From Lycorma delicatula (lineage: Eukaryota; Arthropoda; Insecta; Hemiptera; Fulgoridae): a DNA stretch of 64,000 nt. Shown in pieces: positions 1 to 13,800 of the stretch. Each line of letters starts with the position of its first letter. Position 1 is the stretch's first letter. A program made the translations under genes and the position numbers. The stretch is from the NCBI RefSeq assembly GCF_047948215.1, contig NC_134455.1:322640147-322704146 (forward strand). Reading direction: 5' to 3'. The notes below the pieces were generated by a model that worked only from the letters and a program-made list of their open reading frames with translations, ran no database searches and was not told the DNA's origin.

Positions 1-1622
1 GACAAAGTCTTGTAGCTAGAAAAATAATAGTGTAAGTAAAACAAAAATTCAGTAACCACGCTATTTTAATATATGGTTATTATATTGATATAAGAATTAG
101 AAATACAACTGCATTCAAAAACTGACAATTTCAGACATGGCCTTTTTTAGGGCCAAAGTAGCATTACTATTGAATGTACATTTTATCGATCAAGACTACA
201 TTGGTTTTATAAAAAAAAAAAAATAGTTAACCCAACTAATAATAATAAACTTAATTAATCATAAGACTCAAAGCTATAAAGAAACAAAATTTATACTTTT
301 TATATCTATAAATAGTACCATCAACTTACTCAAGACAAATACCAAATTACAAGGCTAAATAAGTAACAAGCGATTTAAATTTTATATTTATGAATGCAGA
401 ATAAAAATCCATGAATCAATTTAGCTAAAATATGAAAATCATAGTTTAGACATTTTCATTTCTACTTTCATGTAGAGCCCAAGATGTTCTTATGAGTTCC
501 ATTTAAATTTTAAAATGCATTTGCAACTAGTATAAAACAAAGATTTATTAAATGCCTAATAACAATTAATAAAAACATCTTGTTAAATGTTTTTTAAACA
601 GTGTTTTCTCTTCCATTTTATCTAAGTGATCATGATATTACACTTAATTCTCATACAGAAAATCTCATCAACCCAAAAAATAAAAATGTTTCACTTGTTA
701 TTGCAGGAAATTAGGATAATTCTTTATTATTTTGTAAAATAACCTTGGATCTGCAGCACACATATTTCAAGGATGAAACGAAAAGTGAAAATATTAGATT
801 TGCCAGGACTTAAACAAACCAAGGCTAGCTAACTTGGTTACCATTACCATAGTACAGCTGAGAGTCACCATCTAACTATTATTAGACCAACTGACCAACC
901 AATAGTCTCATTGAACAATTTAATTTGAAATTACTATTAATACTATGTCATTAATAGAACTTAATAAAAAAGTTCCATTCAGTGTAAATGAATATAAAAA
1001 TTAAATACCATCAAATGACTTTTTAATTGATGATATATTTCTTTTATGGATTATTTTCATCAGAGAACTTAATTAAACATTATTGATAATACTATAATTG
1101 GGAAATATCATAAAATTTGCATAATTGCATCATTTTTTAAGTTTATTTCACTTTTTGAAGGTACTAAGATTACCTTTTACAAAAAATAATATTTTAATAA
1201 GTTCTGTCAAACACATTTTTAAATTCTTATAATATAAACATGATCTCAATTTACAGTGTAATTTATTAAATGCCTAGTTATCATTATTACACTCCTAAGA
1301 AATAAAAAGTGAAATAAACAATATAAAAGAAATTACTTTGCTCCAATATAAAAAAATGTATAATTGCCAATATAAACCATCATTAACCCACAAATTAATA
1401 ACTAACTCAGTTTAACTTAGATAATAAGATTTTTTTCCACTGTATCGATTCATGATCAGTCATTTAAATTCTAAAATATATTCAAAACTTATATTACACA
1501 ATAACAGACTGGTAAAACCCAAAACTTATACAGTAATTTAAAAATCTTACTTTTGTTTACACAGAAATGATGAAAATAAATAATTAATACTAGACTACAA
1601 CATAAAAGTGGACTAGACGTAC
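1..1622 (-). other. LRP1 intron downstream of exon L (partial)
   Basis: This is AT-rich intron sequence after the exon L donor. I see no coding potential, no terminal repeats and no recognisable mobile element. Short A runs and simple AT repeats only. Confidence 0.6.
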
Positions 1623-1880
1623 CACAATAAGTACTTTCTTCATCAGATCCATCAGTACAGTGGTTTATACCATCACAGGTCATTTGGTATGGTATACATC
1701 CATAATCAGAACAACGGAATTCTGACTGCGTACAGTTTGTAGCTGTTTTTGTTGCACACCGTTTGCCATCACTCAATAGAATGCGACCAGGGTAACAAGA
1801 ACAGAATTGATGTCCATTAGCTTCCAAACTGCACTGATCTTCACAGCCACCATTCAGAACTCGACAAGGATTAGAGAAAC
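1623..1880 (-). CDS. LRP1: LRP1 exon L: EGF-like module and first LDLa repeat
   Basis: This exon has 2 + 85 codons + 1 bases, acceptor ttgttacag and donor gtacgt. The EGF-like module is [14 protein letters not shown] ... HQFCSCYPG ... KRC. The LDL-receptor class A repeat follows ([28 protein letters not shown]) with all six cysteines and the acidic calcium-binding box intact. In vertebrate LRP1 an LDLa cluster follows this propeller-EGF unit, so further LDLa exons are expected off the left edge. Confidence 0.93.
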
Positions 1881-4800
1881 CTGTAACAAATTTATTAAGT
1901 TGTCAATAAATATTATACAAAACCATAATATTATAATTTTTCACCATTATAATTACATTTTCAATTACAATGTTTCTTACAGAAGGTGCAGTTATTTACT
2001 TATCCATAAAGAAGGTACTTTTAGCAACTTTTTTTTACATATGGAAATTACATGAAAAAATAAATTATGATGTTGCCAAGAATGGCAGGCAATTCATTAC
2101 ATTGGGCTTATAATTTGTTGATCATGAACAAACTGGTTATAAAAAAAAAGAAAAAAAAATTAAATTGACATTAATTATCTTTAGAATAAATTCAATCATC
2201 AATCCTAACCACACTTGTTGGGTAACCATTGCTGCAGGTGCTTAACACAGTCACTGTGCTATGAGGTAATCATGCCATTTCTTTTTTTCAATACTATATG
2301 CAAAAAGTCAGAATGAAAGAATGATTTTATTAGCCAAAACAGTTCAATAAAATTTCTGAACAAAAATAGTTTTTATAAAATTAAGTATAGTGTATTTTCC
2401 ATATTTATTACAACGTGAATTTTTCCCTATGGATTATTTTGAAAAATTTTATAAAAAAAATTGAACAATTTAATATAATTGAGTAAAATTCTGATGAATA
2501 TTATTAGAGTTGAAAAAAAAACCTTAAATCAATATAAACAGTGAATGGTTAATTTTTGTTTAGATACCACTACAGTATGATATAAAATTTTTGATTTTAA
2601 TTTAACACAGATGGTACATTTTTATAACATAAAAAGTGAAACGTACAATGTGTGTTTCAACAGTAAGGTCCTTTCTGAAATAAAAATATAATTGAAAAAT
2701 ACAAACAAATTTTATTACTTACACATAAAAATTACATTTATTTAAGGCTTTCCTACATAAATGCCTTCAACTTCAACACATTTTTCATAGAATTTCATAG
2801 CTTCTTCATTACCTCTTCAAGAAATTCCCATACCAGTAACTTAAACCATGTAGTTATGCCATTTTTGAATTCGTAGTCATTATCAAACCTTTGTGATGAA
2901 AGCCACTGTTTAAGATGAAAAAAAATAATGTAACTGCTGGGATATGTCATGGCTATAGATGGATGCTCAAAGATTTTCCAATGAATTTTTTCTAATTGCC
3001 TCACTGTCTGATTTGCCATATACGGTATGGAAATTTTCATGCTAAAGCAAACTGCCACATGATAGCATCACAGATAGTTTAGTTTTTACAGCTCTTCAAA
3101 AAATTTTTAACATTTTGCGTTACCTTTCAGCAACCACAATAATTCTGCAATCATTAAATTCGACGTACAAGACAGTAGCCATACACTTCTTTACTGAGCA
3201 TTCTTTTTTGTGAACTTCTTTGGTCTAGGACATTGCCACCATCATATTGACTGCTGCTTTGTTTTTACCTTTGAATAAGAAATCCAGGTTTCATCTTCAG
3301 TAAAAATGTGAACAAACAATTCATCACCTTCATTTTTCAATGCTGCAAAAATTCATGCACTGCAGCAAAACGTTTCCCTTGTGCATGTCAGTTAACATTT
3401 TCAGAATATAATTTTTATAGCCCAATTTTTCAGTCAAACTTCAGACATCAAAAATCATGAAACACCAAAGACAACTGAGACATGGTGAAGTGGCAGTTTT
3501 CTCAAATTTTTGGTCAACTTTTTCAATCAAATCATCTGTTACCACCGACGGTCAGCTGCTATGTTCTTCATTATGAACGTTCATTCACCCTTCCCAAAAT
3601 TAACAGCACCACTATCTTACTTTAGAATCTTTCATAATGTTTGGCCCATAAACATCACAAATTTGCTAGTGAATTTCAGCTACAGATTTTTGCCATCAAA
3701 TACTGGATTATTCTTTCCTAATTCACACTTGGAATTGTAGCACTCATTACTTCACAAGTTGCAGCACTGATTATAAACAACAATAACATGACTTTACTAT
3801 TGTTGCTAACAGCTGACTATTGATTAAAATAACTGAGTTATACAAGTGCCACCTGTTTACATGCTGTATATAGATGGCAAATTCAAAATGGATCTTAATT
3901 TAAAAACACTGCTCATTCATTCACATATATAGGAATGTAAACATAATGGCTTTACATACTTAATTTTATATTTAAAAAAAAATATTTTCCTTGTTGAATG
4001 CTTCTAAGTGGGAATATGGAAATGGAATTTTGTAGTACACGAAAAATGTCATGCCTGAGCAGGATCCAAACCCAGGACCCCTGGATGAAAGGATGAGATG
4101 CTATCACTCCATCACAAAGACTGGCAATGTTATACATCCAGGAGATCAGCCCTAAGAGTAATGATATTCATCATATAGCCAGTCTAATGAGTAAAGTGAA
4201 GCATAATATTACCAGCATTTTAGTGAGTTTGGCAAACTGTTATGCAAAAGATATTCAGCCAGAGAACAGTTTCACTTATGACATGAAGAGACTTCTGAAG
4301 AAGTGTTTTCACTTCATAAGACAAATGAATAAAGAAAACTACTTCATTACTCCCTCACCTTAATTCACTGGAATGGCTGTCTGTCATTTTCTGGAGCAAT
4401 TTTGTCTTGTATCACATCACCTACAACCATTATAATTATAGCAGCTTACATATACGCACTTATTTTTATAGTATTGATTGTAGAATTTTTAAGGAAAAGC
4501 TACTGTATGTTCAATAAAATTTATTAATGTTAATTAATGAAAGGTAGTCTGTATGTAAGGAATTATTTGACTAATATCAACCTTACAAATTTCAAGCTGT
4601 AACGAAGCCAATAGCAGAAATTCTGGTTTGGCTAGAAATAAGGATTTAAGTTAATATTTAATTTAATAAGTTAAAAATTTGTATTTTTTTTTAGTTATAA
4701 GAATCAGGTAGATTTTAATCAGTTACAGCGACTGGATTTACAGAATGGTAACATTCATTTGACTTTTTTGAATAGTCATAATGTGAAGGTCTAACAAAGT

Positions 4801-7800
4801 GGACTGTATAGGTAGTGGTATAAAAAATCACTGGATGCATGAACTACAGTTATATTTAATTACAAACAACAATAATATGTATTAAACAGAAAGCTAATGA
4901 AAATGGGAAACTAATTATAAGTATGCATTACAACAATTTTTGTACGACCCGTAAAGGGAAAGGCGCTAAGCCGACTTTCTCTGTCTACACCACACACTAC
5001 TGGTCTAGTAAATTAACTGTAGTTACCACAACACCTGTTTGCACCAGAGTGCACCTACTGACAGCAGCAATAACCAAACATACCGCCCGCCAAAATACAT
5101 AGTATTTAATAATGTCCAAAGCAACAAAAATAAATCAATAACCTAAGATTACATTGCAAATAATAAATGATACAACATAAATTGTATAACAGTAAACAAT
5201 ACGAATAAATCATTATAAAAAATACAAAACAGTCACTGCAAAATAATGAATTAAAGAAGCATATTAACATTAGTAAACAACACAATTACATCCTTGTAAA
5301 AATACAAAGAAATCAGACAATGTAAATTACTAATTGGTAAAAGAATTAATAGAACAATAAAAATCTAATACTTGTTAAACAATAGAATTCAACTGATAAA
5401 ATACAAAATCAAAACTGAAACCTAAAAATAATTCATGGAAAATAACAAATTTATCATTCAAGATTCATAATGCAAAATTATCAAAAGAAACAAAAATACA
5501 GAAATCAACAAATTCATCAATGTAAAAATACATATGCAAATAATCAATGCAAACTTGTAATAACTACAAAAAATTATTCACACCATAAATTCAGCAATGT
5601 AATAACACAAACTCTGACACTGCCAATAATAGCACATAAAAACAATAACAAGAAAACATCACACAAAGATTTATTCATATCTGTCCACTGTTGGAAGTGA
5701 GCAGATCTTAACAATGACTCGTTTATATGCTGCATCTTGAGCAGTACAGACTGAATCTACTCAGACGAGACCATCTGCACCTGGATGAAGATCCTCAATG
5801 ACTGCCAGTTTCCATCTAATGGGAGGAAGTTGATTGTCCTTGATTAAACAACTGTGCCCTTCTGGAGATTTTGCTTCACTGATGATTATTTATTATGCTG
5901 CTGAAGAGATGTTAAATACTCTGTTGACCATCTTCGCCATAGTTGCTGAGTAAACTGCTGCACATGCTGCCACCTACTTAATCTATTATCAGGTGTATTA
6001 CTCAGATCAGGATCAGGAAGGTTGGTGATGGATTCACCTATAAGGAAATGACTTGGTGTTAAGTAGGAGTGATCTGTGGGATCATCAAATAATTTAGACA
6101 GTAGCCATGAGTTTAGACATGCTTCTTCTACCTGTGTTAGTAATGTTGCCATTTCTTCTAATGTTAAGAGCTGTTGCCAACAGTGCGAAGATGATGTTTC
6201 ATTGACTTAACAGCACTTTCCCAAATACCTCCAAAATGGGGAGCACTAGGGGGGATAAAATGCCACTTACAGAAGTCCAATGACAGTATTTCCGAGATGG
6301 ATATAGAGTTGTTTTTGATCATGTCATGAATATCACAAAGCTCATTAGAAGCACCAATAAAGTTAGATCCACTGTCACTTAGATATTAGCATAGATTCCT
6401 TGATGAGACATGAACTGGTGTAGGGCTGCAAGAAATGCTTCCAAAGTAGAATCGCTAACAAGTTCCAAATGAATGGCGTGCACAAATATGAATGCTGAAA
6501 TGTAACATTTGATGCGAATTTTAGTGGGATGAGAGCCTGACTTTATGTATACTGTACCTACGAATTCCACTCCAGTGTTAAGGAAAGGTTGAACAGGTAC
6601 AACTCGTTTAGTCGGTAAACTTCCCATAAGCTGAGTATAAGATTTTGCCAATAAACGAAAACGACAAATACATTTATGTAGGATGTTTCTAACAATTTTT
6701 CTAGCTGTAGGAATCCAATAGGTAGATCAAAGTGAATTAATTAACAACTGTGCACCTGCATGCATAAGTCACTTATGCTTGTGCTCAATTAATAACCGAG
6801 TAAGGTGATGCCATGGAGGCAAGATTATTTGATGCTTTTCAAATGGAAGCTCTGAATTTTGTAGCCACATGAAACCATATCATCAGGATTTGATGCTGAC
6901 GTCACATGGTGCCACTTGCAGTTGCACGTTAACTCTTGCACTTCGCAGATATGATTTGCAAAAAAACTCTTCCAAGTTGAAGGAGGTTTGATAAGCCAAG
7001 TGAAAAGAATACTATAATCTGTCCACAGATGAGTATCATGTATTTTCAAATCAATGTTGGTGTTTACCTTGGTAATCAAATGAGCTAGTAGTACTAGGCC
7101 ACATAATTCAAGACAGGGCAATGATACTTGCTTGAGTGGTGCTACCCTAGATTTTGCACAAAGTATTTAACAATTGTTTCACCCTCATTATTAGTCTCTG
7201 AGATAAACACAAGCAGCATAGGCAGCCTCAGAGGCATCTGAGAAGCCATGTAGTTCTATGTGACTGGGTTTCTTGAGTGAGTTCCCAATCTTGCTGTAAA
7301 GTTGATGGGAGTTTGTCGCTCCAGTTGAGATTTTAAGTTCATAATTTTTGCATAAATATTTAGCAAAGAATTACTATTGGAGCAAGAAGACTGAGTGGAT
7401 CAAAGACAGATGAAATAGTTGCAAGAATGTTTCTTTTTGTAAAAGTCATTGGCCGAAACTGTTGATCTGTTGAATTAGCTCCACTAATGATTTGAAAACG
7501 ATCTTGTGATGATTGTCATCTTAGTCCTAAGACCTTCACTGTTTCAGTTCCATCTAGTTGAAGACTGAGCTGAGTCTTGAAGTTTGGAAGGGATTTTTTC
7601 CAAGAGCTGACTATTGTTTGACTCCCATTTGCGGAGTTTGAAATCACCACTTTTGAGAAGTAATTGTAGTTCTGAGACTAGTTTAATTGCCTTATCCAGT
7701 TGATCTGCACCTGAGATGCAGTCATCAACATAATAATCATTTTTAAATTATTTGATGGCTTGCTGGGAGTAATTAGTCTGTTCATCATCTGCGAGTGTCT

Positions 7801-10800
7801 GTAAACATTGAGTAGCGAGGTACAAAGCTGATGATGTGCCATAAGTAACTGTAGCAAGTTGATATTCTTGTACAAGTTCACTTGGTGAATTTCGCCACAG
7901 TGTTTGCCGGCAGTCATAGTCATCTGGATGAATTTTCACCTGCCGATACATTTTGTTAATGTCTGTAATAAATGTAATTTGGCGAGTGCAAAAACATAAA
8001 ACAACTGAACACAAATCTTGCTGTATAACGGGACCAAAATATCATTAAAATATCATTTAGGAACATGTTGTTTGATATTTTAGAAGATGCATCAAATACA
8101 AGTCTTGTTTTTGTTGGTGTACTACCACATTTGAAGACTGCATGATATGGTACAAAAACAACATGGTTGAATTGTTGATGAAGCAAGTTGTATATGTCCC
8201 AGTCTAAGACATTTGTTAAGAAATCCACTCAGATTCATATCTGAAGCAAGTCAATGTTCAACACTGTAAGCATTGAAGAGCTACTGATTTGGATTCACCA
8301 AGAGTTGAAATGTCCTGCTTTAGAGGGAGCTTGATAATAAATTGTCCTTCCTTATCCTCGATGTGTTGGCAACAAAATGAGTTTCACACTCCTTTTCTTC
8401 AACTGACTAAGCTGGAGCACTGACCTCTTCAAGTTCCCAAAACCTTTGAAGCTGATCTTCAATTGAGTATTATCGTACTAGAAGACCTTGCTGTAGGATA
8501 GATCGCTTCTTGTCGCTCATTATGAAAGCTCAATATCAGAAGGGATGTTCCAAGAGTCATGTTTAATTTTGCTAGCTGGAAGATCTGTGGTAACCTTTAG
8601 AGGAATGTTGGAGGTTATCTTCATGGAAATGTTTGATATCAAAGAATTAATTTCTATGTTAACATTGTATTTGGTTTCATATGCTAAATTATTAAAAGAT
8701 TCAATAAATTAAAAGATTTCTTGAACATTTAAGATGTAATTTCTGTACTACAAATTCGGTTATAAAAGTTAACTTGTGAGCCATTGTCAAGGATTACATG
8801 ACATGTTATATAATTGTTATGGTCATCCCGCACACTAACTAAAGCTGTAGTAAGTAAAACCTGGGTTTGATTGCCTGGGCTAGCATAACAACTTTTAATT
8901 GATTGATCTGACAAATCAGGTGCCTTATTTTCAGGATTTGTTTACTCACTGCAGGAGATTGATTTACAGTCGAATTGTGTGACTTGTCTGTTCTATCCCA
9001 GTGAAGGGAAGTATGATGACCTTTATTGCACTTGAAGCACAATGTCGAAGAAGAACAATGTTTGGCTAAATGAACTGGTTTGAGGCAATTCAAACATAAA
9101 TGGAACTGTTTAGCTCGATTCAGTCTTTCTGACTAATTGAGCGAGGCATATTTGATACATTTGTGTAATTTATGAGTGCCGTTACATAGAAAAAAACAAG
9201 AAGATGAACTAGTAGCTACCACAGAATTGGTCTTATTTGATTTACTATAGGAAAACTTTGAATTTGGCTGGTTTAGTGAAATTGAAGGTACCTGATGTGG
9301 TTCACTAGTTAATTGAATTACCTGCTCTGTTTGACATTTATGTTCTAGAAAAATAATAAGAGATTTTAAAGTAGCTATTTATTCTGTTTTAAGCGTATTC
9401 AAATTTTATTTTCATTGACAGATCAACTTTGTTTAATATAGATTATACCAATATTAACTCCTCTAAATTTACTTCTAACTTTAGCACTGTAATAGCTTCA
9501 CAATTAGTTGACACTTCATTGATCTATTTCCACAACTGAATAGGATTATTTTTGCTTCCTGAAGGTAAATTTAATAATGATTTGTAACAATTATTCATTT
9601 GTTATTATACCTCTCACAGACTATTTTATAGGCATTTTTAACATTTGCATCCATAATTGGTACATTTTTTACTAACCTGTGCACTTCACCACAAAGTGCA
9701 GATAATAGGTAATGGGATCTTTGAATGTCAGATAAACTTTCGTTTTTTACAACAACTAATGATTCAAGGGTGTCTCTAAAATGGACCCAGTCTTTGAAAT
9801 CATTTTGAAATGATGGAATGCTTGTAGTAGGTAACTTCATTGATCTAATTTTCCCGTCCTAACTGGACCTAGAACTAGAGGAATTAGAACAAGGACCTTT
9901 TTTTGATCAATCCAGCCTAATGGTTAAATGGACCACTGACCAACTGTACTTTCAAATTCTTCTCGATAATCAAGGTCTATATCAGTGGATTGAGAAACTA
10001 CTTCTATTTTGTTTTGAATTTCTTCAAATTCCTGGGAAACTGTAAGCAATCTATTTTGTTTAAGAATTAGCAAATCAACATTTCTTGTTTTAGCTTTTAA
10101 AGCACCTACACTTTTATTAAGTTTAGTCAACCTTTATTTTAAAATTCCCCTTTGATGAACGAGAGTTCTTAATTCTAAATCTTTATCTCCCTTATCCTTA
10201 TTTTCATCAACCATTATAAATTAGGTAAATTCACTTGAATTTTAATTAAATAATGAAGATGTATAGGGTAAATGTCAACAATATAGGTTGTAGGATGAGG
10301 TACAAATAATCAAAGTAAACATTAGTACAGGATATGGACATACTAACAAGGCATTGATAACAATAAAAATAAACAAGGAAAAATGCTGAATAAACAAAAA
10401 CATTGAATAATGAGAATAAAATATATTAATGGAATACTGAGAATAATATTGATGATAAGGAATATTATTATGTGATAACAACACTGAGCGATAGCTGCTA
10501 ATATATAAATATGAAATGTGCTTACTTTCCTCGCAATCACAGACGTCTGAAGGTTACACAATTATTGTGAAGCATTGGTAGACGATGAATCATGCTTGTT
10601 GCACGCTGCCAACCATTATTGATAAGACTGTGCTAAATTGTAACAAGACGATGGTATGTAATTTGCATACGCACATATATTAAATGAAAAAAGTTAAAAA
10701 AAAATTGTTCCATCAAAAAACTGTACTTAGAAATGTCTCACGCACATTGTATATTGTAAAAACACAATGAATATTCACACATCTGGCATGCGAAAAGGAC

Positions 10801-13800
10801 CAAAATGAATGGTCATAACGTGAAGGTCTAACTAAATGGATTGTATAGGTACTGGTATAAAAAATCAGTGGATGTGTGAACTACAGTTATATTTAATTAC
10901 AAACAACAATACGTTATTATTATGCATTAAACAGAAAGCTAATGAAAGCAGAAAACTAATTATAAGTACACATTATGACAATTTTCGTATGATCCGTAAA
11001 GGGAAAGGCACTAAGCCGACTTTCTCTGTCCACACCACACACACTACTGGTCTAGTAAATTAACACTAGTTACCACAATAACCGCTCGTACCAGAGCACA
11101 CCTACTAACAGTGGCAATAACCAAACATTTCTAAAATAAAACAATTTTAAACTCAGTAAAATTTACTTTCAAATTTTGCCAAGTTTGAAAGAGAGAAACA
11201 CTTATCAGGTTGTGAATTTTGTATTTTTTTAAGGAAAATCATTAAATAGATAATAAAGGGCTTGAATTAATAAGTTTTCCAACTGCACAATATTCACTGC
11301 CTTTTACACTCCTTGAACAGTAGATGGGAAGGAAACAGATTTTTATAAATCAACACTGAAAATGTCTATCTTAAATGCTTCTGCACTAGCTTATGCAACA
11401 GCCTGCTGTGGAATATTACCAAAATAATTTAATAATCTAAATACATTTGGTTAAATGTATCACATGCAAATGAATATACAAGCATAGCCATCTGTTTTGA
11501 TTATGCATTTTAATACTTACAATCATTGGTATCATTTGCAATGGCAACAATTCCCATAGGTCGAGTAATATCTTTCCTTAACCAAACAATATCTTCTCCA
11601 GTATATTTATTTGCTCGAATAACAGCATGCTGAACCCAGTCTGTCCAGAATATATAATCTCCATAAACTGCAATGTCAAATGGATGCTGAGGCATGACTT
11701 TTGGTAATACCTGGAACAAATATTTCATCAAAATTTATAAAATTTTTATTCAGTTATATGAATTATAAAAGATAATGAAGATGTCATAATGAGAAATTTT
11801 ATTCACATGAGTTCATATTCATTTTTAATAAAATACTTTAAAAATAAAACTATTAATACTAAAAACTATTAATTATTCTGTATTCAGTTAGCTTGTAGAA
11901 TGAAGAATAAACAAACGTATTTGTGTTAATGATTATGTCAAGTTTCTACTAAGTCATGTTCCTTGTGTCAATACTGATTCACAACACAGCCATATCTATT
12001 TTTTTTTGTCTTCAGTCATTTGACTGGTTTGATGCACCTCTCCAAGATTCCCTATCTAGTGCCAGTCATTTCATTTCGGTATACCCTCTACATCCTACTT
12101 TCCTAACAGTTTGTTTTACATATTCCAAATGTTGCCTACCTGCACAATTTTCCCATCTACCTGTTCCTCCAATATCAAAGCAATTTCTTTCAGGATGACT
12201 TAATATGCAACCTACAAGTCTTTCTCTTCTTTTAATTATATTTTTCTGAATGTTTCCTTTCTTCATCAATTTCCTACAACACCTCTTCATTTGTCACTTT
12301 ATCCATCCATCTGATTTTTAACATTTTACTATAGCACCACATTTCAAAAGCTTCTAATCTCTGTACTCTGATCGTTCAAGTTTCACTTCAGTATAAAGAT
12401 ACACTCCAAACATATACTTTCAAAAATGTTTCCCTGATGTTTAAATTAATTTTGATATAAAAAAATTATATTTCTACCTGAAGGCTCATTTCGCCTGTGC
12501 TATTCAGCATTTTATATCGCTCCTGCTTCGTCCATCTTTAGTAATTCTACTTCCCAAATAACAAAATTCTTCTACCTCCAAAATCTTTTCTCTTCCTATT
12601 TTTATATTCAGTGGTCCATCTACATTATTTCTACTACATTTCATTACTTTCGTTTTGTTCTTGTTTATTTTCATGCAGTAGTTCTTACCTAGGACTTTAT
12701 CCATGCCATTTAGAAGAAACAATGAATGGAATATTCATTGTTTCTTTTAAATATTTTTTACTCACAGCAATAATTACTATATCATCAGCAAATCGTAACA
12801 TCTTCATCTTTTCACCTTGTACTGTTACTCTGGATCTAAATTGTTCGTTAACATCATTAACAGCTACTTCTATGTAAATATTAAAAAGTAACGGGGATAG
12901 GAAACATCCTTGTCACACTCCCTTTTTTTATTATGGCTTCTTTCTTATGTTCTTCAATTAGTACTGTTGCTGTTTGGTTCCTGTAAATGTTAACAATTCT
13001 TCTATCTCTGTACTTGAACCCTAATTTTTTTAAAATACTGAACATTTTATTCCAATGCCTTTTCTAGGTCTATAAATGCCAAATATGTTGGTTGTTTTTC
13101 TTTAATGTTCCTTCTACTATTAATCTGAGCGCTAAAATTTCTTCCCTTGTCCCTATACATTTCCTGAAACCAAATTGGTCTTCTCCTAACACTTCTTCCA
13201 CTCTCATCTCAATTCTTCTGTAGAGAATTCTAGTTAAGATTTTTGATGCATGACTAGTTAAGCTAATTGTTCTGAGCAATATCATTACGAGCAATATCTA
13301 TAATCAGGCCACTTTCAGCTATTATAAAGAAATGTAAATACAAAATTTTTAATATATTTTTCATTTTGTCACCTTATAAATTACACTTGTGCAATATAAA
13401 ATAAAAAAAAAATTATCCTTCAAAATAGACAATCTCGCATATTTTTTTATTATGTTGGCAAACCAACTGTGCAGTGAAAGGATTCTTTGAGAAGTATAAA
13501 AAAAAAAATTGTATTTCAATTTCCAAAGCTCACTGTGAAACTCTTCCAACAGTCCTCTTGTGTTAATAAGGAGATAAAGAAATTCTGGATGAAATTTTAA
13601 TGCATTCAGAAGTTTTTAACATAAGAGGTATAGGTTTTTTAAAGTTTTTAGAAGAGTAGAACGCACCACCTGGATGATGTAGTGACTGGTTCTATTATTA
13701 CTTGCATCTATAATTATAATAATTTACATTATGCTGTGATATATGACATATTAAATGCCTGTTACCAACATATCTGATGATAATTAACAACTTGGAAGAA

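Larger units (their letters stand above)
4769..11127 (-). mobile_element. BEL/Pao LTR retrotransposon, decayed
   Basis: A 6.36-kb element with two LTRs in direct repeat (4769..5080 and 10806..11127) around a 5.7-kb interior. In minus-strand order it carries Gag, zinc knuckle, protease, reverse transcriptase, RNase H region and integrase fragments. LTRs begin TG and end CA. Flanks are T-rich (ttttt left, tttct right), so a target duplication cannot be fixed. It lies in the same direction as LRP1. Frameshifts and stops throughout make it inactive. Confidence 0.9.
1881..11520 (-). other. LRP1 intron 11 (K to L), 9.6 kb
   Basis: Holds a mariner (2666..3895), a tRNA-like SINE near 4050 and a BEL/Pao element (4769..11127). 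Outside these, 1881..2665, 4150..4768 and 11128..11520 are plain AT-rich sequence in which I see nothing else. Confidence 0.85.

Noticed and set aside
4040..4120. Possible tRNA gene on the minus strand
   Set aside because: A B-box is present but the acceptor stem and anticodon arm cannot be formed; a tRNA-derived SINE fits better.
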